Assembly (NCBI GenBank): GCA_035458585.1
Contig: DATHZN010000070.1
Location: 1 to 64,000 of the forward strand
Reading direction: 5' to 3'
DNA: 64,000 nt
Origin: Marinobacterium_E sp035458585
GTDB taxonomy: Bacteria; Pseudomonadota; Gammaproteobacteria; Pseudomonadales; Balneatricaceae
The position numbers and the translations under genes are program-made. This document shows, in pieces, positions 34,068-42,655 of the stretch. The notes under the pieces are model-generated. The model saw only the letters and a list, made by a program, of their open reading frames with translations. It was not told the origin of the DNA and ran no database searches. The stretch's first letter is position 1, and every line of letters begins with the position of its first letter.

Positions 34068-34655
34068 TCAGGCGCGAATAATAGCTGATACACCAATCAA
34101 AACTGGGTGCAGCCACATTGCAAAGACAGCTGTCAAAACAATGCCCAATACCAGTGTTATCAAGGTTGAAGCGATCTTAGTTTCCCCTGCACCGCTAACC
34201 CCAGCCGCACGATCGGCGCGACGGTGCATGATATAAGATGCCACTGCCCAGGCTAGAAAGCTTCCGAAAAGGAGAAAATCTGCAAGTGTTCCATTCACCA
34301 GCAAATGCGCGATCGCCCAAGTTTTAACACCGATTAACATTGGGTGCCCGACCTTTGCCTTGATTGCATTCTTCGGTACCCATGCGGCAGCGACAAAAAT
34401 AAAGGCAACGAGCATCAGCAAGGCCGTCAGGTGTGAGAGAAATGAGGGTGGATACCAAATAAATACGGGTTCCATACGCGCTGCTGCATATCCGGAGGCG
34501 ATAAGGTAAAGACCCAAAATTGCAACTAATCCGTGTATGGCTCGCCAGCCAGCGTTGCCCAGGCGCTTTCCAAGTTGATCTCGCAATTCGGGTGCTGCAG
34601 CTGGCACTAGATGAATTCCAATAAATACCAATATACCTAGAGTGAGCATCAACAT
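34068..34655 (-). CDS. nnrU: NnrU family membrane protein
   Basis: A 195-residue protein with five to six hydrophobic helices. FIGIHLVPAAAPELRDQLG and GWRAIHGLVAILGLYLIASG at the N-terminus, and GHPMLIGVKTWAIAHLLVNG with conserved His residues, are characteristic of NnrU. The family was named from denitrifiers, where it is needed for nitric oxide handling, and relates to plant zeta-carotene isomerase; the histidines may bind heme. GAGG precedes the ATG by 8 bases. The window has no nitrite or nitric oxide reductase. Confidence 0.88.
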   Translation of the reverse strand: MLMLTLGILVFIGIHLVPAAAPELRDQLGKRLGNAGWRAIHGLVAILGLYLIASGYAAARMEPVFIWYPPSFLSHLTALLMLVAFIFVAAAWVPKNAIKAKVGHPMLIGVKTWAIAHLLVNGTLADFLLFGSFLAWAVASYIMHRRADRAAGVSGAGETKIASTLITLVLGIVLTAVFAMWLHPVLIGVSAIIRA

Positions 34656-34659
34656 GGGG

Positions 34660-35130
34660 TTAGCCTCTTGTTTGTGTTAGCCATTTTTCTATTCTGTTCG
34701 CCGCAAGCTCCAGCTCTCCGTGAGCCCCCGGAACTATATCTGCACTACTAAGGATCAGTGCTTGTTTTTCGGTTCGTTGCAGTAGCAACCGCCCTCCACT
34801 GCCTCTGACTCCTCCAAAACCGGGCTCGACGTAGAGCCCGGAGATTTCGTCTAAATCGCCTTGCCAACGTTGCACGCCAGACAAGAGGCCCACACTCAGT
34901 AACCGATACTCTGAGCTGACTGCAGAGCACTCTAATCGGTGGTACTTCTGTAGCGCCAGAATAGCAATCAAAAGGAAATTAAAGAGCGTGTAATGTAGTG
35001 GCTTGAGCCCAGTATCAACGGCCAGTGCAAGGAACCAGAAGAGCAGGAATAGCACCGAACAGAGCGTTGCTAACACCGCCGGAAACTGGCTGTATTGAAG
35101 GTGCTCTGTCGTCTCGGAAATTCTCGCCAT
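34660..35130 (-). CDS. Hypothetical membrane protein (two N-terminal helices)
   Basis: A 156-residue protein with two hydrophobic segments (PAVLATLCSVLFLLFWFLAL and PLHYTLFNFLLIAILALQ) and a C-terminal soluble domain that resembles a bPH (bacterial pleckstrin-homology-like) fold: YRLLSVGLLSGVQRWQGDLD, ISGLYVEPGFGGVRGSGG, LLLQRTEKQALILSSAD. The bPH reading is an inference from the strand pattern. The ATG at 35130 follows AGGA; 35163 is also in frame. It ends 5 bases before nnrU starts, so both form one operon. Confidence 0.6.
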   Translation of the reverse strand: MARISETTEHLQYSQFPAVLATLCSVLFLLFWFLALAVDTGLKPLHYTLFNFLLIAILALQKYHRLECSAVSSEYRLLSVGLLSGVQRWQGDLDEISGLYVEPGFGGVRGSGGRLLLQRTEKQALILSSADIVPGAHGELELAANRIEKWLTQTRG

Positions 35131-35469
35131 TGCCTGCGTCCTCGCACTGCAGCTGGTAACCATTACCTATGTTAGATACTGGTCACAATTGACCCAGGAT
35201 ACAAGTGATATACCGCAAAAAATCACTTTTAGATTAAAGGCCTAGCTTAGGAATTATCATCATTATGCGAAGATTCTCTGTTTCAGCTTCAACGCAATCA
35301 AAACGCTAACCCAAACCTGCTCGAATAGAGCACTCCGAAACTCTCTCGGGATAGCGGTCTAAAAAAACCCTATGCGCGTGTCATCGAGTCGTATCGAGTC
35401 ATGGCGAGTAATTGCAAAATAGAGTACTTTGGTCGCAAAAGAAGTTTAAACGAGTAAACAGGAGTATCG
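35131..35469. other. Intergenic region with a 10-bp-period repeat
   Basis: No gene is evident. ATCGAGTC occurs twice at 10-base spacing (35383-35390, 35393-35400), followed by ATGGCGAGTA in the same phase. Helically phased repeats 60-80 bases before the DsbA-like gene could be a binding site. Confidence 0.4.
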
Positions 35470-36081
35470 ATGCAACTGCTCTATGTGATGGATCCGATGT
35501 GTTCTTGGTGTTGGGCGTTTCGAGAACCTCTGGCGCAGCTTAGACAGTCTCAACCCGAACTCGACATCAGAGTGTTAATGGGAGGTCTGGCACCCGATTC
35601 TGAGGAACCTATGCCCGAGGCTTTAAGACTTAAAATCCAACAGATATGGCATCACATAGAAGCGCAAACTGGAGCTAAGTTTAACCATGATTTCTGGCGC
35701 TTAAACACTCCAAAACGATCAACCTATCCCGCCTGTCGCGCGGTGATAACAGCCGATCTTATGGTGGGCCCGGACAAGTCGTTGGAGATGGTGGAGGCGA
35801 TTCAACAGGCTTACTATCAACGCGCGCTCAACCCCAGTAATCTTGAAGTGCTGGAGCAGCTAGCTGGAGAGATAGGTTTGGACATTTCCCTGTTTACTTC
35901 TCTGATTAACGGTGAGCAGGTAGCGCGAGCGCTAGCCTCACAGCTAGCAGAGGTAGGTCAACTCGGAATCGGAGGGTTTCCAGCACTATTGCTCCAACAG
36001 GAACAGGATTGGGTACCGCTAGCGCTGGGTTTTACCCGTTTGGATAAGCTCCAGCAGCGGCTCAAAGATGTCACAATTTAG
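35470..36081 (+). CDS. DsbA-family thioredoxin-like protein
   Basis: A 203-residue protein with a DsbA-type thioredoxin fold and helical insertion. The active-site segment near the N-terminus is MDPMCSWCWAFREP (Cys-Ser-Trp-Cys), and the cis-proline loop is GIGGFPALLLQ. No signal peptide, so it acts in the cytoplasm, like the FrnE/2-hydroxychromene isomerase-like branch; it may be a disulfide isomerase or glutathione-dependent enzyme. AGGAG precedes the ATG. Its end overlaps the convergent gene at 36071 by 11 bases. Confidence 0.85.
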   Translation: MQLLYVMDPMCSWCWAFREPLAQLRQSQPELDIRVLMGGLAPDSEEPMPEALRLKIQQIWHHIEAQTGAKFNHDFWRLNTPKRSTYPACRAVITADLMVGPDKSLEMVEAIQQAYYQRALNPSNLEVLEQLAGEIGLDISLFTSLINGEQVARALASQLAEVGQLGIGGFPALLLQQEQDWVPLALGFTRLDKLQQRLKDVTI

Positions 36082-36481
36082 GATAGAGCGTCTCAAAGTC
36101 CTGATCAGGTGTGAGATTGATCGCGTGGCCAATATCTTCGAACAGTCCACGCTCAATACCAAGTTTTACCGCATCCTCAAGCAAAACTCCCTCGATCTCA
36201 TGCATGAGTAGCACCTGCAACTGCTTAGCGTCACGACGGCCCTCTCGGTATGCGCGAAGGCTAGGCAACATGCGCACCATCGCCTTACGATCATGTCTGT
36301 TACGCAAAAACTGCAGCAGGATCTTAGCAAGCGACTCCAGTCGTTTGTAGCTACTGTCAACAAACAGGCGACTCCGTTTTGATACCTCTGCAAACATCAA
36401 GTCTGCCCGGCACTCCTCACCCACCCAGCTCTCCAACAGGATAGCGCGGTTACTCTGGATGAGTTTTTCAATACTGTTCAT
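36071..36481 (-). CDS. Hypothetical helical protein, 136 residues
   Basis: A soluble, strongly helical protein beginning MNSIEKLIQSNRAILLESW. The opening (hydrophobic helix, then LLESW) resembles RsbRD-type N-terminal sensor domains, but I cannot confirm it. It has many Arg/Leu/Glu heptads (RLESLAKILLQFLRNRHDRK). GAGAGA precedes the ATG. No neighbour gives a function. Confidence 0.5.
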   Translation of the reverse strand: MNSIEKLIQSNRAILLESWVGEECRADLMFAEVSKRSRLFVDSSYKRLESLAKILLQFLRNRHDRKAMVRMLPSLRAYREGRRDAKQLQVLLMHEIEGVLLEDAVKLGIERGLFEDIGHAINLTPDQDFETLYPKL

Positions 36482-36648
36482 TCTATCTCTCTCGTGGTCC
36501 TTGTTATTTTTCGTGACACTCGACTCAAACCAGAAAGAAGCAATTTACATGCCACCCAGTACGTTTGGCTCAAAATAAAATTTGATCTTGATCATTAAAT
36601 AAGCTTTGTCTAATATATTGATCAAGTACTTAATAATTCGAGAAAACT

Positions 36649-37086
36649 ATGGAAATTGTAAACTTTACACCGGTACCTGCCTTCATCGGCGGCGCATTAA
36701 TCGGCCTCTCCGCAGCCTTTTTACTACTGGTAAAAGGCCGCGTAGCCGGTATCTCTGGCATCGCCGGCGGCATAATTTTGCCGGAAAAAGGTGATGTCCC
36801 CTGGCGCATACTCTTCGTCCTGGGCCTGATACTGGGTGGATTCATCTATCAGTGGATGGGACTAGCGCCCGATTTATCCCAAATTCAGGCTCAGGTGGGC
36901 AAAGGAACTTTGATTATTGCTGGACTACTGGTCGGTGTTGGCACAACGGTTGGTACTGGGTGCACCTCAGGACACGGTATCTGCGGCCTAGCCCGGCGCA
37001 GTCCCCGCTCACTTGTCGCCACATTGACCTTTATGGGCAGTGCATTCGTCACCGTATTCATTGTTCGTCACTTAGTAGGAGCCTGA
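36649..37086 (+). CDS. YeeE/YedE family transporter, first half
   Basis: A 145-residue membrane protein, four hydrophobic helices. The signature GTGCTSGHGICGLARRSPRS with two conserved Cys is that of YeeE/YedE (Sul_transp) proteins, which in the TsuA type move thiosulfate across the inner membrane. Here the usual one-chain protein is split in two: the second half starts 4 bases after this stop. Both halves are needed for the Cys-lined path. Confidence 0.88.
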   Translation: MEIVNFTPVPAFIGGALIGLSAAFLLLVKGRVAGISGIAGGIILPEKGDVPWRILFVLGLILGGFIYQWMGLAPDLSQIQAQVGKGTLIIAGLLVGVGTTVGTGCTSGHGICGLARRSPRSLVATLTFMGSAFVTVFIVRHLVGA

Positions 37087-37089
37087 ATC

Positions 37090-37539
37090 ATGCTACCTCT
37101 TATCGCAGCCCTCGTGGCAGGAACACTATTTGGCCTAGGTTTGGCCGTGGCGCAAATGGTCGACCCTGCTAAAGTGATCAATTTTCTGGATCTGTTCGGC
37201 ACCTGGGACCCATCACTCGCTTTTGTCATGGGTGGCGGTCTGCTTGTGAACGCTATAGCTACTCCCATCATTATGCGTCGCAAAACACCCCTGCTGGCGG
37301 AGTTTTTTCGTACACCGACCAAACATCAGGTCGATAAGCGCTTGATAGTGGGTGGCGTAATTTTCGGTGTCGGCTGGGGCCTCGCCGGCTACTGTCCAGG
37401 TCCGATGCTGACCTCTCTAAGCTTCGCCAACTCCGATATACTGACGATCGTGGCCGCTTATGTCGTGGGTACTTTGATCGCTCGTATCGCACTTCGCGCC
37501 TGGGAGCGTGACCGCCTCAGTCGTGCGCAGCGCGCTTAA
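37090..37539 (+). CDS. YeeE/YedE family transporter, second half (DUF6691)
   Basis: A 149-residue membrane protein with four hydrophobic helices. The motif VGWGLAGYCPGPMLTSL, with its Cys, is the counterpart of the first-half signature, and AQMVDPAKVINFLDLFGTWD is the typical DUF6691 opening. Operon with 36649. Downstream targets such as sulfur dioxygenase or rhodanese are not in the window, so the sulfur species moved is unknown. Confidence 0.88.
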   Translation: MLPLIAALVAGTLFGLGLAVAQMVDPAKVINFLDLFGTWDPSLAFVMGGGLLVNAIATPIIMRRKTPLLAEFFRTPTKHQVDKRLIVGGVIFGVGWGLAGYCPGPMLTSLSFANSDILTIVAAYVVGTLIARIALRAWERDRLSRAQRA

Positions 37540-37566
37540 ACAACGTCAATCGAGCGAATATGCAAA

Positions 37567-37585
37567 GGGAGCGCTAAGCGCTCCC
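37567..37585. terminator. Hairpin between convergent yeeE pair and ABC exporter
   Basis: GGGAGCGC-TAA-GCGCTCCC is a perfect 8-bp stem with a 3-base loop between two converging genes. There is no T run on either side, so it may act as a weak bidirectional terminator or RNA-stability element. Confidence 0.55.
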
Positions 37586-37588
37586 ATA

Positions 37589-39421
37589 TCAATCCAACCC
37601 TAAAAAGCCCCCTGTTTGATGAGCCCAAAGCTGAGCGTATATACCCCCTCTCTGAAGTAACTCCTCATGAGTCCCCTGCTCTACGATCTCACCTTTATCA
37701 ATAACAACCAGCCGATCAAGCGCGGCGATGGTGGATAGACGGTGCGCAATCGCTATGACGGTTTTGCCTTGCATCAAGTGGTAAAGACTTTGCTGAATAG
37801 CCGCTTCAACCTCAGAATCCAGCGCTGACGTTGCCTCATCAAGCACAAGTATCGGAGCATCTTTGAGCAACACGCGCGCTATCGCAATGCGTTGACGCTG
37901 CCCACCGGACAGTTTGACACCCCGTTCACCGACCTGTGCATCGAGCCCCGTGTTGCCCTCTGGATCGGATAGCTGATCAATAAACTGATCGGCCTGTGCA
38001 CCTTTGAGCGCAGCCATTAGATCCTCTTCAGAGGCATCAGGGCGGCCGTAGAGTATGTTGTCGCGAATCGAACGGTGCAGCAGAGAGGTGTCCTGGGTCA
38101 CCATGCCAATTTGTGCCCGCAGGGAGTCCTGAGCCACATCTCGCAGATCCTGTCCATCGATACGAATAGCTCCGCCATTGACCTCATAGAATCGCAACAG
38201 CAGATTCACCAGTGTGGATTTACCAGCCCCCGAGCGCCCGACAATGCCTACTTTCTCACCAGGTTTGATCGACAGTTCGAGCTGATTGAACACTTCAACT
38301 TTCGCATCGTAGGTAAAGTTCACCCGATCGAATTCGATTTTTCCCTCTTTAACCTCAATCGGCTTGGCGTTATTTTTATCTTTAATATCAATGGGTTTTG
38401 ACAATGTATTCATGCCATCTACAACCGTACCGATATTCTCAAAAAGCGCGCTGACCTCCCACATAATCCACATTGAAATTCCGTTGAGGCGCAGCGCCAG
38501 GCTTACCGCTACCGCTATAGCACCCACACTTATATCACCAACCGACCAGAGATAAATCGCGATCGCCGCGGTCGAAAAAGCGAGCAGATAGTTCGCTATC
38601 TGAACGCTCACATTCAGTCCCGTACCGAGTCGCATCTGTTTGTAGACGGTCAACAGGAACTCTCGCATGCTCGACTCAGCGTAATCTGACTCGCGTTTGG
38701 TGTGAGCGAAAAGTTTGACCGTGCTGATATTAGTGTATGAATCAACGATGCGGCCGGTCATTGTTGAACGTGCATCGGCTTGCGCGGTAGCTACTTGCTT
38801 AAGGCGAGGTACAAAGTAGAACTGCAGACTGACATAGACTAACAGCCAAGCAAGCATGGGTAGCATCAGTACCCAATCTGCCTGGCCCACCAAGACCACC
38901 ATGCTGATGAAATAGACCACCACGTAGACCATAACGTCGAGCAGTTTCATCACTGTTTCGCGTACGGCGAGAGCGGTCTGCATAACCTTAGTGGCGATAC
39001 GCCCAGCAAAGTCATTCTGATAGAAACTTAAACTCTGCCCCAGCAGATAACGGTGGGCGGCCCATCGAATCGCCATAGGGTAGTTACCCAGCAAGCTCTG
39101 GTGTAACAGCAGAGCATGCAGCAGGGTTAAAAGAGGTATAGCGACCAGGGTCACTAAACTCATTATGACAAGTGTACTGGCCTCCTCACTGAACAGGGTA
39201 GCTGGATCGCGCTCTGACAGCCAATCAACCAAACGTCCGAGAAAACTGAACAGCGTCACCTCCAGAATCGCAATCATGGCGGTACTGAGCGACAAACCCA
39301 GCAGTGGAAGTTCGAAGCCTTTTGTATAGTGACGACAAAAGGCCCAGAGGCCCTGAGGCGGTTGCTCGGCTTCGGTGCGCGGCAGTGCCTGGGTAATACC
39401 CTCAAAGAGTCTGAATAGCAT
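37589..39421 (-). CDS. ABC transporter, fused permease and ATPase (exporter type)
   Basis: A 610-residue half-transporter that would work as a dimer. Residues ~30-330 hold six transmembrane helices; the C-terminal ATPase has Walker A GRSGAGKSTLV, Q-loop MVTQDTSLLHR, signature VKLSGGQRQRIAIARVLL, Walker B PILVLDEATSALD and the switch His in IAIAHRLSTI. Typical of MsbA/multidrug-type exporters, but the substrate is not predictable. Monocistronic, with AAGGA before the ATG; divergent from an oxidoreductase. Confidence 0.92.
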   Translation of the reverse strand: MLFRLFEGITQALPRTEAEQPPQGLWAFCRHYTKGFELPLLGLSLSTAMIAILEVTLFSFLGRLVDWLSERDPATLFSEEASTLVIMSLVTLVAIPLLTLLHALLLHQSLLGNYPMAIRWAAHRYLLGQSLSFYQNDFAGRIATKVMQTALAVRETVMKLLDVMVYVVVYFISMVVLVGQADWVLMLPMLAWLLVYVSLQFYFVPRLKQVATAQADARSTMTGRIVDSYTNISTVKLFAHTKRESDYAESSMREFLLTVYKQMRLGTGLNVSVQIANYLLAFSTAAIAIYLWSVGDISVGAIAVAVSLALRLNGISMWIMWEVSALFENIGTVVDGMNTLSKPIDIKDKNNAKPIEVKEGKIEFDRVNFTYDAKVEVFNQLELSIKPGEKVGIVGRSGAGKSTLVNLLLRFYEVNGGAIRIDGQDLRDVAQDSLRAQIGMVTQDTSLLHRSIRDNILYGRPDASEEDLMAALKGAQADQFIDQLSDPEGNTGLDAQVGERGVKLSGGQRQRIAIARVLLKDAPILVLDEATSALDSEVEAAIQQSLYHLMQGKTVIAIAHRLSTIAALDRLVVIDKGEIVEQGTHEELLQRGGIYAQLWAHQTGGFLGLD

Positions 39422-39519
39422 GGAGTTCCTTCGATACGTCGGCTTTACAATTGGTTAAGCGCAAAGGCTCTAGTATAGTCGCTAGTCTTACGCATCCCAA
39501 CCGGCAATGAGGGCAAGGC

Positions 39520-40512
39520 ATGTTGAAATTTGGATTACTGGGTAACGCCAAGATCGCTCGCGAGCAGGTTTGCCCTGCCATTATTGAGGCCGGTCATCAG
39601 GTCTACGCGCTCGCCACAACTCGCCCAGACGAAGCGACTGAGACTATTAGAACTTTTGAGATCCAGAATATCTACACTGACTACGAAGCATTACTCAGCG
39701 ATCCTGAGGTCGATGCGGTCTACATTCCCTTGCCCAACCATCTGCACGTTGACTATTCGATTAAGGCGTTAGAAGCGGGAAAAGCCGTTCTGTGCGAAAA
39801 GCCTATCGCGCTAGATCTCACAGACCTCGAACGTCTGGAAGTGACGGCGGAGCGCTGTCACGGGGTCTTAATGGAAGCATACATGGTGGAGTACCATCCG
39901 CAGTGGCGCCAGCTACGTGATGAGATACTACCGCAGATTGGTCCGGTCCAAACAGCGCACGCCGTGTTTGCCTACCGAAATCTGGATCCAAAAAATATCC
40001 GCGCAAGTGCGCAGATGGGTGGCGGCGGACTCCTCGATATAGGTTGCTATGCAACTCTGGTTGGCGACTGGATTTTCCAAGACCATCCCGAGGTACTTGC
40101 GGCTCGACTCGTACTCGACCGAGAGGGAGGCGTTGACCGCCTTGCAACGGCCTTACTCGATTATGGCAAAGGTCGCACCCACACTCTGACTGTCGCGACC
40201 CAAGCATGCCTTTATCAGCGCGTGACGCTGCTTGGTTCCAAGGGTTGGGCAGAGGTTATGGTACCTTTCAACCCGGATAGCAGCGCCAGAGCTCACTTAC
40301 GCTGGGAAGCAGACGGAGGTCGAGGTGAGGGTCAGCGACTTGAGTTCCCCATCGCTAATCAGTACACCGAGATGGTGAAGGTATTTGCAGCTAAAGTCGC
40401 TGCTGGTGATCACTGGAATAATTTGGCACAGTCGCGTCGTGTTATTACCACACTGGATGCTATCAGACGCTGCGCCGTGACGGATGTCGTTGCCAAACCG
40501 TACACAAGCTGA
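39520..40512 (+). CDS. Gfo/Idh/MocA family oxidoreductase
   Basis: A 330-residue dehydrogenase. The Rossmann start is LLGNAKIAREQVCPAI (the glycine pattern is relaxed), the signature EKPIALDL follows near residue 96, and the C-terminal domain includes GGGGLLDIGCYATLVGDW. It resembles the 1,5-anhydrofructose reductase/dihydrodiol dehydrogenase branch. Not the same subgroup as the protein at 13469. Isolated gene, divergent from the ABC exporter. Confidence 0.85.
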   Translation: MLKFGLLGNAKIAREQVCPAIIEAGHQVYALATTRPDEATETIRTFEIQNIYTDYEALLSDPEVDAVYIPLPNHLHVDYSIKALEAGKAVLCEKPIALDLTDLERLEVTAERCHGVLMEAYMVEYHPQWRQLRDEILPQIGPVQTAHAVFAYRNLDPKNIRASAQMGGGGLLDIGCYATLVGDWIFQDHPEVLAARLVLDREGGVDRLATALLDYGKGRTHTLTVATQACLYQRVTLLGSKGWAEVMVPFNPDSSARAHLRWEADGGRGEGQRLEFPIANQYTEMVKVFAAKVAAGDHWNNLAQSRRVITTLDAIRRCAVTDVVAKPYTS

Positions 40513-40583
40513 TCAAAAGTTCAGACTAGTGTCAGTGAGGCGCACTAGGCTTGCTGCACAAGACACCTTAAGGGTATGAACGT

Positions 40584-41249
40584 ATGCGCATTTTACTGGT
40601 AGAAGATGAAGCCGCTCTAGCCAGCGCACTGGCTGAGCACCTTGAGCTTCAAGGGATGGCGGTAGACAGCTTTGATCAGCTCAAACACGCGAGTGCCGCT
40701 CTGCGAACCACTGAGTATGATCTGGTATTGCTGGACCTACAGTTGCCGGATGGGGATGCGGTTCCCTGGCTCAAACAGCACCGGCAGAGTCAACTAAAAA
40801 CCCCCGTGATTATCCTGACAGCCCGGGATCAGATCAGTGACCGCATCGCCGGCCTAGATGCGGGTGCCGATGACTACGTGATTAAACCTTATGATCTGGA
40901 CGAGGTGAGTGCACGAATTCTCGCCGTCACGCGACGTCAGGCTGGGCTTGCCACAAATGAGGTCCAGTGCGGCGATTTAAGCGTTGATCTGCAACGCCGG
41001 CATCTGGCACTTAAGGGTGAGCGGGTTGAGCTCACGGCACGCGAATGGAGTATTCTGGAGACGCTCATCAAGCGGCCCGGCCATGTGGTCAGTAAAGAGC
41101 AGATCGAGGATCGCCTTTATGCCTTTGGGCACGAGGTCGAGAGCAACACGGTCGAAGTCTACATCAGCCGCCTGCGCAAAAAGCTGGGGCGGGAACAGAT
41201 CGCGACCGTCCGTGGTCTGGGCTATCGACTGGATGTTGAGGCTAGATGA
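40584..41249 (+). CDS. OmpR-family response regulator
   Basis: A 221-residue regulator. Receiver: LVEDEAAL at 5-12, Asp51 in LVLLDLQLPDGD, and Lys in YVIKPYDLDE. The winged helix follows (LTAREWSILETLIKRPGHV, SNTVEVYISRLRKKLG, RGLGYRL). Closest in style to QseB/TctD-type regulators. ATGA overlap with the sensor kinase that follows. Confidence 0.93.
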   Translation: MRILLVEDEAALASALAEHLELQGMAVDSFDQLKHASAALRTTEYDLVLLDLQLPDGDAVPWLKQHRQSQLKTPVIILTARDQISDRIAGLDAGADDYVIKPYDLDEVSARILAVTRRQAGLATNEVQCGDLSVDLQRRHLALKGERVELTAREWSILETLIKRPGHVVSKEQIEDRLYAFGHEVESNTVEVYISRLRKKLGREQIATVRGLGYRLDVEAR

Positions 41250-42655
41250 AACGGGCCTCTACCCTCGCGGCACGGATAGGAACGCGCATCGCACTGAGTC
41301 TGCTGGTTGTCTGGATATTGGCAACCGTGATATCGCTGTTGGTGCTAATGCGTGAACTCAACGCATCGTACGACAAAACTTTGCAGGAGACCGCTCAACG
41401 GCTATTACCCCTGGCTATTAGCGACTATCAGCTGCATCAGGTAGGCATCTTGGAGTTACGCCCCGACCTAAGCCTACTGCAAAATTTTGACCTCGGTCTG
41501 ACCCACCGCATCCTCAGTGATCAGCCAGAGTATCTGCTTTACCAGTTGCGTGATTGGCAAGGTAAGGTATTGCTCCGATCCCACAATGCGCCGATGAGCC
41601 CGATGCTGTCCAACATAACACCCGGCTTCAGCTCACTCGAACACTTCCGCCTTTACACTGCCTCTACCGTCGACGGGCGCTACCATATTCAGGTAGCTGA
41701 GTCGGTAAAGCATCGCTACGGCGCGTTAGTTGACTCGCTGATTCTATTCTTACTGGTGTTCTTGCTGGCGCTACCGGTGAGCGTGTTACTGGTATACACC
41801 GCGGTAAAAGGACAGCTCGTACCCATTAGCCGGTTCACTAGTGCGATTGCGCAGCGCCATGGGCAGAACCTCAAACCCATCGACCCCATGAACCTGCCGG
41901 ATGACTTCCTCGAAGTCCAGCAGGCAACCAATGATTTGCTGGAGCGATTGCGCAGTGCGCTCAATTCGGAACGCGAATTTGCTGCCAATGCAGCCCATGA
42001 ACTTCGAACACCCCTAGCGGTAGCCTCGGTCCAACTGCAACGACTAAGGCAGGAACTTGGTGGCGGTACCGAGCAGTCTCAACGGCTTGTTTCAGTGGCT
42101 GAAAGCCTACAACGCCTCACCCGCTTGGTAGATAAATTGCTACAACTGGCGCGAGCTGAATCGGCAGGCCTCTATTCGGGGACACCAACTTCTGTCGCGG
42201 TAGTCGCCCGTATGATCGCGCGTGAGCTTGATCCGGGTAATGAGCGTATTGAGCTGCTGATGGAGCAGACACCCGAGCTGCAACTGGATCCCGACGCTCT
42301 GGCCGTTATTTTATCGAATCTGATCGAAAATGGGCTGAAGTACGCACCCAGTGCCAGCCCTGTCATTGTTAGAGCGGGTAGCGACGCAACCGTTCATGTC
42401 GAGAATCTGGCGCCCAATCTGGATGCCGATTCATTGGAAGGGCTGCAGCAACGCTTTGCCCGCGGGCCTGAACGCAACAAACCGGGAACGGGTTTGGGTT
42501 TAGCCATCGTATCTGCCTTTTGTCAGCAGCTTGGTATCAATTTGCAGCTCAAGCTAGTCGGCAGTGGTCGTGGACAGCGGCTATGCGTTAGTCTCGACTT
42601 CGCGGCAGTTAAGCCAGAACCTTCACCGGCTCTCCCATCACCCAAGTCTGTCTGA
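41246..42655 (+). CDS. Membrane sensor histidine kinase (QseC/TctE-like)
   Basis: A 469-residue kinase. TM1 at ~12-34, a 2CSK-type periplasmic domain (~35-160; YDKTLQETAQRLLPLAI), TM2 at ~163-186, then HisKA with His251 in FAANAAHELRTPLAV and HATPase_c (LSNLIENGLKYAPS, GTGLGLAIVSA; the usual DxGxG box is reduced, HVENLAPNLD). The degenerate G1 box is seen in several QseC relatives. Its last 47 bases overlap the convergent guanine deaminase gene. Confidence 0.9.
   Translation: MKRASTLAARIGTRIALSLLVVWILATVISLLVLMRELNASYDKTLQETAQRLLPLAISDYQLHQVGILELRPDLSLLQNFDLGLTHRILSDQPEYLLYQLRDWQGKVLLRSHNAPMSPMLSNITPGFSSLEHFRLYTASTVDGRYHIQVAESVKHRYGALVDSLILFLLVFLLALPVSVLLVYTAVKGQLVPISRFTSAIAQRHGQNLKPIDPMNLPDDFLEVQQATNDLLERLRSALNSEREFAANAAHELRTPLAVASVQLQRLRQELGGGTEQSQRLVSVAESLQRLTRLVDKLLQLARAESAGLYSGTPTSVAVVARMIARELDPGNERIELLMEQTPELQLDPDALAVILSNLIENGLKYAPSASPVIVRAGSDATVHVENLAPNLDADSLEGLQQRFARGPERNKPGTGLGLAIVSAFCQQLGINLQLKLVGSGRGQRLCVSLDFAAVKPEPSPALPSPKSV

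Noticed and set aside
35383..35410. ATCGAGTC repeat as a CRISPR or transposon end
   Set aside because: Only two 8-base copies with no spacers, no cas genes and no inverted partner; listed only as a possible binding site.
36541..36648. TTGATCTTGATCA-type repeat as an operator of the yeeE pair
   Set aside because: The repeat is short and AT-rich and I could not match it to a known sulfur-responsive repressor site.
39818..40207. 129-codon minus-strand frame inside the Gfo/Idh/MocA gene
   Set aside because: Antisense shadow of a conserved dehydrogenase.
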